Below, piece after piece: positions 7,144-12,570 of a stretch of DNA of 12,570 nt. The notes under the pieces are model-generated. The model was not told where the DNA came from. It did no database searches and saw nothing but the letters and a program-made list of their open reading frames with translations. This DNA is from Pseudomonadota bacterium. GTDB lineage: Bacteria > Pseudomonadota > Gammaproteobacteria > Acidiferrobacterales > Acidiferrobacteraceae. Numbering within the stretch: the stretch's first letter is position 1; each line of letters starts with the position of its first letter. The stretch covers positions 1-12,570 of the forward strand of contig JAJYPQ010000074.1 of NCBI GenBank assembly GCA_021795255.1. The letters are read 5' to 3'. A program made the translations under genes and the position numbers.

Positions 7144-7149
7144 TAAATC

Positions 7150-7764
7150 GTGCTTGAACTCATAAAGGCGGGTGGCTTCGTCATGTGGCCACTTTTACTC
7201 TGCTCGGTATTGGCGGTCGCTATCATCGGTGAACGCCTGTTCGCCCTGCAGAGGCGCAAGGTGGCACCGGTGGCGGCGGCCGCTGCCGCCCGGGATTGGC
7301 TCGGGCGTGGAGAGATATCCCCGGAACAACTGAAGGTGCTCGAAGCGGGATCGCCGCTAGGCGAGGTACTGGCGGTAGGCCTGGTCAACCGGCGTCATTC
7401 GCGGGCCATCGTACGCGAGGCCATAGAAGACGCCGGCCGGCACGTGGCGACAGACCTCGGGCGTTACCTGGACGCCTTAGGGACCATCGCTGCCATCGCG
7501 CCGTTTCTCGGGCTTCTTGGCACCGTGCTTGGCATGATCCGGATGTTTTCGGGCCTAGGCCAGGTCGGTATGGGCAACCCCGCGATACTGGCGAGCGGAA
7601 TCGCCCAGGCGCTCACGACTACGGCGACCGGCCTCGGTATCGCCATCCCAAGCCTCATTTTTTACCGCTACCTCAGGGCGCGCGTCAACGGCTTGCTGGT
7701 CGACATGGAGCGCGAGGCCATGCGCTTGGTGGAAATACTCAAGGGCGAGCGCGAGGTATCCTAA
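7150..7764 (+). CDS. exbB: ExbB/TolQ/MotA-family proton channel protein
   Basis: The inner-membrane channel subunit of an ExbB-ExbD type motor that couples the proton motive force to work in the periplasm or outer membrane. The product has 204 residues from GTG 7150 (MLELIKAGGFVMWPLLLCSV). There are three membrane helices: TM1 about 11-29, TM2 about 110-132 with the conserved APFLGLLGTVLGMI (117-130), and TM3 about 155-175 within ALTTTATGLGIAIPSLIFY (154-172). A cytoplasmic loop of about 80 residues separates TM1 and TM2. It is followed at once by exbD (TAATG overlap), and the pair precedes msbA. Pseudomonas genomes show a similar exbB-exbD placement between lol/comEC genes and lpxK. No TonB or TolA gene is visible here, so the partner is unknown, and ExbB versus TolQ cannot be settled from sequence alone. 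Confidence 0.88.
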   Translation: MLELIKAGGFVMWPLLLCSVLAVAIIGERLFALQRRKVAPVAAAAAARDWLGRGEISPEQLKVLEAGSPLGEVLAVGLVNRRHSRAIVREAIEDAGRHVATDLGRYLDALGTIAAIAPFLGLLGTVLGMIRMFSGLGQVGMGNPAILASGIAQALTTTATGLGIAIPSLIFYRYLRARVNGLLVDMEREAMRLVEILKGEREVS

Positions 7765-8174
7765 TGCGGTTTCGTCAGCGCGAGCCAGAGGAGCCTGAAA
7801 TCAATCTCGTGCCGATGATCGACGTCCTTTTGATGACATTGATCTTTCTTGTTCTGACGACGAGTTTCGCACGCGAATCCGCGCTCAAGGTTCAGCTCCC
7901 CCAGGCCCACCCGAATAAGGCTTTAGAGGCGCATGGAGTGCGGGTCGTCATTGACGCCGCCGGAGACTTTGCGATTGACGGGAGCTTAGTTTCCAGCAAC
8001 GAACCGGCCATCATGCGCGCGCTGGCCGCGCACACCCATGGGCCCGACACCCCGATTATTCTCTATGCGGACCGTAAGGCCCCCTATCGCGCCGTGGTGC
8101 ATGCACTGGATGCGGCGCGCAGACTGGGTCTTGGGCGCATTGTTTTTGCGACTAAGGTTCGTTCCGCGCCGTGA
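7764..8174 (+). CDS. exbD: ExbD/TolR-family biopolymer transport protein
   Basis: Partner of the preceding channel protein. It anchors the proton path and contacts the periplasmic side. The product has 136 residues, the usual size. A short cytoplasmic tail (1-12) leads to EINLVPMIDVLLMTLIFLVL (12-31), a single membrane helix carrying D20, which aligns with the essential proton-carrying aspartate of ExbD and TolR. A periplasmic domain with the family's alternating strands follows (about 40-136), including VRVVIDAAGDFAIDG and PIILYADRKAPYRAVVHALD (97-116). The ATG overlaps the exbB stop by one base (TAATG). The gene's own stop overlaps the msbA GTG (GTGA). The frame is open further upstream, but that region is out of frame with exbB and antecedes the family N-terminus. 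Confidence 0.9.
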   Translation: MRFRQREPEEPEINLVPMIDVLLMTLIFLVLTTSFARESALKVQLPQAHPNKALEAHGVRVVIDAAGDFAIDGSLVSSNEPAIMRALAAHTHGPDTPIILYADRKAPYRAVVHALDAARRLGLGRIVFATKVRSAP

Positions 8175-9898
8175 CCGAAAACACGCACGGTCTTTACCGG
8201 CGCTTACTCCGCTACGCTTGGCCCTATCGGGGAACGTTCGCGCTGGCGATCATTGGCATGACGATAGGATCCGCGACCGAGCCGGTGTTCGCAGCACTTA
8301 TGCGGCCGCTTCTCAACGGTGGGTTTGTTCATAAGAACCCCGCTAGCATTCGCCTCATGCCGCTCGCCCTCGTGGCTCTGTTTCTGGTGCGCGGGCTGGC
8401 CTCGTTCGTGTCTAACTATTTGATGAACTGGGTCGGGCGGCGCGTGGTCTTTGACGTGCGCGCTGATATGTTCTCCCGGCTTCTTTATCTTCCTACGACG
8501 TTTTTTGATGCCCACTCATCCGGCGTTTTGATCGCCAAGCTGATCTATGACGTAGAGCAAGTGGCAAGTGCGGCGACCCGCGCGCTGTCGACGCTCGTAA
8601 AAGACAATCTTACCGTTCTTGGCCTATTGGGGTGGATGCTCTACCTCAACTGGCGTCTCACACTGGCGATCCTAGGCGTGGCCCCTCTGATCGCGCTCGT
8701 GAATCGTCGAATGGGTGGGCGTTTCCGGCGCACCAGTCGATCCATCCAAGATTCCATGGGCGAGATTTCGCATGTCGTCCAGGAGGCCGTGGATGGTCAT
8801 CGGGTTATCAAGACCTTCGGGGGGCAAGACTTGGCCCTGACGGCGTTTGGAGAAGCCAACGAGCATAATCGGCGCGAGAACATGCGCCGCGTGCGGGTCT
8901 CTGCCTCAGGGGTTCCGTTCGTGCAGTTATTGGCGGCGGCAGCGCTCGCCTGGGTCGTGCATTCGGCGATGACCGAGCCGCATGCCACAGTCGGTGCCTT
9001 TATGTCTTACGTCACGGCGATGATGATGCTTTTGGCGCCCATCAAGCGATTAACCCAGGTCAACGAGACACTCCAAACCGGCATGGCGGCCTCGCAAAGC
9101 GTGTTCACGTTTATCGATCAGCCACCCGAGACCGAAACCGGTCGCCGAACCATCGCCCGGGTACGTGGGGAGATCGAGTATCGGCAGGTGCGGTTTCGGT
9201 ACGGGCAGGGGGCACGGCCTGCTGTCCACGACGTGTCCTTCGCCATACCGGCCGGCCAAACCCTTGCCTTGGTGGGGACCTCGGGAAGCGGGAAGACCAC
9301 GATTGCGAATTTGCTGCCGCGTTTTTATACGGCCGAGTCCGGAACCATGCTCATAGACGGGATCGATACCCGCGAACTTACGCTTGCCAACCTGCGATCA
9401 CATATTGCGCTCGTGAGCCAGGAAACGGTGCTCTTCGATACCACTATTCGCGAGAACATCCTCTATGGGCATAAATCAAAGGCCAGCGAAGAACGGCTCG
9501 CGGACATCATCGAAGCGGCTCATATCGCGGAATTCGTGAAGGACCTGCCGGCCGGTCTCGATACGGTTGTGGGCGAACGCGGGCTGCGTTTATCGGGGGG
9601 CCAGCGCCAGCGCATAGCGATCGCGCGCGCGTTGCTCAAGGATGCCCCCGTACTGATCTTGGATGAGGCGACCGCGGCCTTGGATAGTGAGTCCGAGCGC
9701 CATGTGCAAGCGGCCATGGTGCGGCTGATGGAAAATCGGACAACGCTCGTGATCGCTCATAGGCTGTCTACGATCGAGCATGCCGATTGCATCCTCGTCA
9801 TGAGCAAGGGGCGGGTGGTAGAGCGTGGCTCTCACGTCGAGCTCTTGGCCTTAAAGAAGACCTATGCACGGCTGCACTCGCTGCAATTCCATGCCTAA
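8171..9898 (+). CDS. msbA: Lipid A export ATP-binding/permease protein MsbA
   Basis: A homodimeric ABC exporter that flips core-lipid A from the inner to the outer leaflet of the inner membrane. The product has 575 residues (E. coli 582). The membrane domain (about 1-315) has six helices. An N-terminal LLRYAWPYRGTF lies before TM1, and an intracellular coupling segment reads TFFDAHSSGVLIAKLIYDVE (110-129). The nucleotide-binding domain (about 335-570) has Walker A GTSGSGKTT (369-377), Q-loop Q417 in LVSQETVLFD, signature LSGGQRQR (474-481), Walker B VLILDEAT (494-501) and switch H530 in IAHRLST. The start is GTG 8171, overlapping the exbD stop; the next in-frame methionine (M30) would cut into TM1. 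The gene is flanked by lipid A and Kdo genes, which supports MsbA over other ABC exporters. Confidence 0.94.
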   Translation: MTENTHGLYRRLLRYAWPYRGTFALAIIGMTIGSATEPVFAALMRPLLNGGFVHKNPASIRLMPLALVALFLVRGLASFVSNYLMNWVGRRVVFDVRADMFSRLLYLPTTFFDAHSSGVLIAKLIYDVEQVASAATRALSTLVKDNLTVLGLLGWMLYLNWRLTLAILGVAPLIALVNRRMGGRFRRTSRSIQDSMGEISHVVQEAVDGHRVIKTFGGQDLALTAFGEANEHNRRENMRRVRVSASGVPFVQLLAAAALAWVVHSAMTEPHATVGAFMSYVTAMMMLLAPIKRLTQVNETLQTGMAASQSVFTFIDQPPETETGRRTIARVRGEIEYRQVRFRYGQGARPAVHDVSFAIPAGQTLALVGTSGSGKTTIANLLPRFYTAESGTMLIDGIDTRELTLANLRSHIALVSQETVLFDTTIRENILYGHKSKASEERLADIIEAAHIAEFVKDLPAGLDTVVGERGLRLSGGQRQRIAIARALLKDAPVLILDEATAALDSESERHVQAAMVRLMENRTTLVIAHRLSTIEHADCILVMSKGRVVERGSHVELLALKKTYARLHSLQFHA

Positions 9899-11003
9899 GC
9901 TCGCCTACGAAGGTCATGGGCTTGCCGGTCTTTGGGCCGACATCAAAGACCGTCTCCATAAAAATTACGGCCGCGCCAACGCGCGCCTGGGCTTTCTTGG
10001 GACCCCAGCCGGAACTGGACGGATTCTCTGGATCAAGACCGATGGCAAGGCCGTGCACGCCCGTCTGGCCGTGGAGGCGGCCCGCGCCGTCCGGGAACGG
10101 CGCCAGGATGTGCGGCTGGTCGTAACCTTTGAGGAAGAGTATCGCCAAGAGTGGGCTTGGCTCGACAAACTGCCGCGGACCGGATACGGGTTTGGACCAG
10201 CCGACCGGGTGGCCGCGACCGAGCGTGTACTCAGCCGTCTCGCGCCCGCTGGAGTCATTGCGGTCGGCCAAGCCTTGCGCCCGGAGTTGGCATCGGCCCT
10301 GACGCGGACGAAAGTGCCCTGTTGTGTCCTGCACGGGCCGCCGCCGCAGGGTGCGATTCATTGCCATGGCTTCCCCAATACCTTAAGCGAACGGCAGGCG
10401 TGGAAGGGTCGACCCCAATCGGACGCGGCGTTTTTCTCGCTTATGGCGGAAGCCCAGGTGGAGCCCACGTTTTCTGGGATTGCGGGCGCCCATGCTCGCG
10501 CCCTCTGGTGGTTGACCGACCCGGATCCGGGGGTGGTGGACGGGCAGGTTCGCTCTTGGCGCCGATCACAGCTTGCTGCGAGCGATATTCTTTTTGTCGG
10601 GACCCGCGCTGCCGATACCCTCGCTTTAAGCGCTTGGGATCGTGACCGCCAGCCCTTGTCCCGGGGCGCTGTGGTGTGGGTCGATGACGACCGGTTTTGG
10701 CCAGCACTTGCGGCTAGCTGCCACGGCATACACCTTTCCCAGCCGCCTGAACCTTTGCTGTGGGCGGCGCTTGCTGGTGGACGGGTCGTCAGCGCTGAAA
10801 GACCGTCTGGCCTGGACCTTCTGCGCCAGGCACCGATCCACGAAGTCAGTGACCGAGAGTTGTGGGCGTATTGGCAAAACGTGGTCGCTGAACCGGCCGC
10901 TGGACGGGCAAGCGCAGACGGCCTCAGGCGCTACTTCTGGGAGGAGAGGCGGCGCGCCGCGGCCGTCACAGAAACCCTATTGCAACTGGTGTACGACTGG
11001 TGA
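9891..11003 (+). CDS. Divergent WaaA (Kdo transferase)-like protein, function uncertain
   Basis: A 370-residue protein between msbA and lpxK that I do not recognise with certainty. ATG 9891 (MPKLAYEGHG) overlaps the msbA stop by 8 nt. It looks like a remote GT-B glycosyltransferase of the WaaA type. Residues 45-80 (ILWIKTDGKAVHARLAVEAA, then strand RLVVTF) fit the WaaA segment around W-h-h-SVGE. Residues 122-150 (VIAVGQALRPELASAL, VPCCVLHGP) fit the segment around ETELWPN and the following strand. PEPLLWAALAGGRVVSAERP (287-306) resembles the C-terminal NPLEPAA-G-PV loop, and the tail is helical. The WaaA hallmarks are changed: SVGE reads TDGK (K53), and ETELWPN reads GQALRPE (A128), so both conserved glutamates are absent. 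The N-terminal hydrophobic anchor is also absent. Position favours an ancestral waaA; activity as a Kdo transferase looks doubtful. An unrelated GT-B enzyme remains possible. The frame also opens at 9864, but that adds nine residues inside msbA. Confidence 0.6.
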   Translation: MPKLAYEGHGLAGLWADIKDRLHKNYGRANARLGFLGTPAGTGRILWIKTDGKAVHARLAVEAARAVRERRQDVRLVVTFEEEYRQEWAWLDKLPRTGYGFGPADRVAATERVLSRLAPAGVIAVGQALRPELASALTRTKVPCCVLHGPPPQGAIHCHGFPNTLSERQAWKGRPQSDAAFFSLMAEAQVEPTFSGIAGAHARALWWLTDPDPGVVDGQVRSWRRSQLAASDILFVGTRAADTLALSAWDRDRQPLSRGAVVWVDDDRFWPALAASCHGIHLSQPPEPLLWAALAGGRVVSAERPSGLDLLRQAPIHEVSDRELWAYWQNVVAEPAAGRASADGLRRYFWEERRRAAAVTETLLQLVYDW

Positions 11004-11971
11004 AAGATCTGTGGCCCTATTGGCAGCGAGATGATTTCGGGAATTGGGCGCTCATGCCGCTCAGTGTCCTATATTGCGCTTTAACTGATATTCGCCGTCA
11101 ACTTTACCGCCGCGGCTACTGTCGTGTGCAACAATTGCCCGTGCCGGTCATCGTGGTCGGGAATATCACGGTAGGAGGCACCGGCAAGACCCCATTTGTG
11201 GCGTGGTTATGCGCCCAACTCCAGAGTGCCGGGCTACGTCCCGGTATTGTCCTGCGGGGCTATGGCGGGCGTAACCGGGGCTTGCTTGCGGTCACGCCCC
11301 GAACCGACCCCGTACTTGCAGGGGATGAGGCGGTCTTGCTGGCACGCCGCACGGGCGTGCCAGTGATCGCTTGCCGCGACCGGCCGCGCGGGGCCCAAGG
11401 GCTCCTGGCGGAGGGGTGTGACGTGGTCATAGCCGATGATGGTCTGCAGCACTACCGATTGGGGCGGCGCGTGGAGATCGGGGTGCTCGACGGTCGGCGC
11501 CGCTTTGGAAATGGCTATTGTCTCCCGAGCGGGCCTTTGCGCGAGCGCCGCAACCGCTGGGATAGCTTGGATTTTCGGGTAACGCAGGGAGCCCCGGCCC
11601 GGGGCGAGTGGGGCATGCGCCTGGAGGGCACACGGGCTTACGCCTTGGGCGGGTCGGAGCACGTCCCCGTCCACACCCTAAAGCGGGTACATGCCGTGGC
11701 TGGTATAGGCCACCCAGGCCGGTTTTTTGCGTATCTTGAACATCTTGGTCTTCAGGTAGTGGCGCATGCGTTCGCAGATCATCATAATTACACCTTGGGA
11801 GATTTGGTTTTCGATTCCGAGGATCCGGTCATTATGACTGAGAAGGATGCCGTGAAGTGCGAGCGCTTCGCGAAGGCCGGCCACTGGTATCTTCCGGTGA
11901 CGGCGTCCCTGGATCCGAATCTCGCCCAGCGCATACTGGCACGAATAACAGCAAAGGAGGGGTATGGATAG
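11000..11971 (+). CDS. lpxK: Tetraacyldisaccharide 4'-kinase
   Basis: An inner-membrane P-loop kinase that phosphorylates the 4' position of tetraacyldisaccharide-1-phosphate to give lipid IVA, the acceptor for Kdo. The product has 323 residues (E. coli 328). It starts at GTG 11000, overlapping the previous stop (GTGA). The N-terminal segment [10 protein letters not shown] then [20 protein letters not shown] (16-35) is the membrane-facing helix. Further motifs are [20 protein letters not shown] (48-67; Walker A GGTGKT), IVLRGYGGR (83-91), DDGLQHYRL (146-154), with the conserved DDGxQH aspartate, [11 protein letters not shown] (172-182), [10 protein letters not shown] (234-243), FADHHNY (258-264) and MTEKDAVKC (279-287). 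All are as expected for LpxK. The last 8 nt overlap the next gene. Confidence 0.96.
   Translation: MKDLWPYWQRDDFGNWALMPLSVLYCALTDIRRQLYRRGYCRVQQLPVPVIVVGNITVGGTGKTPFVAWLCAQLQSAGLRPGIVLRGYGGRNRGLLAVTPRTDPVLAGDEAVLLARRTGVPVIACRDRPRGAQGLLAEGCDVVIADDGLQHYRLGRRVEIGVLDGRRRFGNGYCLPSGPLRERRNRWDSLDFRVTQGAPARGEWGMRLEGTRAYALGGSEHVPVHTLKRVHAVAGIGHPGRFFAYLEHLGLQVVAHAFADHHNYTLGDLVFDSEDPVIMTEKDAVKCERFAKAGHWYLPVTASLDPNLAQRILARITAKEGYG
11954..11960 (+). promoter_or_regulatory. Strong Shine-Dalgarno site of ycaR inside the lpxK 3' end
   Basis: AAGGAGG, close to the anti-SD complement, ends 3 nt before ATG 11964. It is the strongest ribosome site in the plus-strand array. Most neighbouring genes start by overlap with little or no such site. 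Confidence 0.7.
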
Positions 11972-12152
11972 GCGACTTTTGGATATTTTGGTATGCCCCG
12001 TCTGCAAAGGCCCGCTACGCTACCAGAGGGAAGACCGCGAACTTGTTTGCAAAGCCGATCGCTTGGCCTATCCGATCCGAGACGATATTCCGGTCATGCT
12101 GGAAGAGGAAGCGCGCGCGATTACAGACGAGGAAGCCAAGAGCTTTAGTTGA
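11964..12152 (+). CDS. ycaR: Trm112/YcaR-family small zinc-ribbon-like protein
   Basis: A 62-residue protein of the Trm112p/UPF0434 family, closely matching E. coli YcaR along its length. It shows [18 protein letters not shown] (1-18), with C11 and C14, C29 in ELVCK, then [18 protein letters not shown] (34-51). Eukaryotic Trm112 activates methyltransferases; the role of the bacterial form is not settled. The gene is conserved between lpxK and kdsB in many gammaproteobacteria, which hints at a link to lipopolysaccharide or to a partner enzyme. It overlaps lpxK by 8 nt, has a strong ribosome site, and its TGA directly abuts the kdsB ATG. Only three of the four cysteines of a full zinc ribbon are present, as in E. 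coli. Confidence 0.93.
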   Translation: MDRRLLDILVCPVCKGPLRYQREDRELVCKADRLAYPIRDDIPVMLEEEARAITDEEAKSFS

Positions 12153-12570
12153 ATGCATGTCGTCATTCCGGCGCGTTTCGATGCCACGAGGTTGCCAGGA
12201 AAGCCGCTGAGAGACGTAGCTGGCGCGCCCCTTATCGTCCGGGTCTATGAGCGCGCCCTAGCGAGCGGAGCGGAGCGCGTCACGGTGGCGACCGATGATC
12301 GACGAGTCGCCTTGGCCGTAGAGCGAGTGGGTGGGGAGGTCGTTATGACCGCAGCGACTCATGCCTCCGGGACCGATCGCATCGCTGAAGCCATACGCGT
12401 GCTTGGCGTAAAGGACGACGAGATCATCGTGAACCTCCAAGGCGACGAGCCGCTCATGCCGCCCGGGCTCCTGGCGCGCATCGCCGGGCGTCTGGCACGG
12501 GAACCGGGGCTTGCGATGACCACGGCCGCACATGCCTTATCCGAGGATGAGGAATTCCGTAACCCGCATG
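12153..12570 (+). CDS. kdsB: 3-deoxy-manno-octulosonate cytidylyltransferase (CMP-Kdo synthetase), 3' end beyond the window
   Basis: A cytoplasmic enzyme that joins CTP and Kdo to CMP-Kdo, the sugar donor used by WaaA. The open frame runs from ATG 12153 to the window end: 139 residues of the usual ~250. Motifs are MHVVIPARFDATRLPGKPL (1-19; nucleotide-binding R8 and K17), VTVATDDRRV (43-52), MTAATHASGTDRIAEA (65-80; Kdo-binding SGTDR) and IVNLQGDEPLMPP (92-104) with the metal-binding D98. The start directly abuts the ycaR TGA with no gap, so translation is coupled; an overlapping second ATG at 12157 is out of frame. Codon use is like that of its neighbours. Confidence 0.97.
   Translation, partial: MHVVIPARFDATRLPGKPLRDVAGAPLIVRVYERALASGAERVTVATDDRRVALAVERVGGEVVMTAATHASGTDRIAEAIRVLGVKDDEIIVNLQGDEPLMPPGLLARIAGRLAREPGLAMTTAAHALSEDEEFRNPH

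Noticed and set aside
7296..7763. Upstream in-frame extension of exbD
   Set aside because: It overlaps exbB out of frame and has shadow-like composition. ExbD proteins begin just before the INLVPMID motif.
1..12570. Mobile elements, CRISPR arrays, tRNA, rRNA or recent transfer
   Set aside because: No repeats of suitable size, transposase or integrase motifs, or structured RNA patterns were seen. Composition and codon use look even throughout.

Overview
The window is chromosomal, G+C-rich (about 60% by eye), densely packed bacterial DNA from a Gram-negative organism. Gene content (Lol lipoprotein release, MsbA, LpxK, KdsB, succinylase-type Dap enzymes) and gene order (lol genes, exbB-exbD, msbA, lpxK, ycaR, kdsB) point to Gammaproteobacteria or the neighbouring Acidithiobacillia. 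A closer placement, for example among acidophilic sulfur oxidisers, would be a guess. I saw no mobile elements, CRISPR arrays, tRNA or rRNA.

Region 1 (1-3029, minus strand) is a compact dapC-dapD-dapE operon for the succinylase route to meso-diaminopimelate and lysine. dapE runs off the left edge. A near-consensus sigma70-type promoter lies just upstream of dapC, inside the start region of the divergent gene. Region 2 (3079-4632) holds an EamA/DMT-family inner-membrane transporter (plus strand) and a YggS-type PLP-binding protein (minus strand) whose 3' ends overlap by 36 bp.

Region 3 (4633-4697) is a 65-bp divergent intergenic region with a perfect 7+1+7 palindrome and two predicted promoters. 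Their transcription starts would fall at or next to the start codons of yggS and of the DUF721/DciA-like gene.

Region 4 (4698-12570, plus strand) is one long envelope-biogenesis array: dciA-like, a single lolC/E-type permease, lolD, a 63-nt gap, exbB, exbD, msbA, a divergent WaaA-like protein, lpxK, ycaR and kdsB (cut by the right edge). Nearly all junctions overlap by 1-8 nt or abut. Together these make CMP-Kdo (KdsB), phosphorylate the lipid A precursor (LpxK), flip core-lipid A (MsbA), release lipoproteins from the inner membrane (Lol) and probably supply proton-motive energy (ExbBD).

The most unusual gene is at 9891-11003. It sits where Kdo transferase (waaA) lies in some other msbA-lpxK clusters and looks like a remote WaaA-type GT-B protein. 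However, it lacks the hydrophobic N-terminal anchor and the hallmark glutamate motifs, so it may be a repurposed or catalytically dead paralogue.
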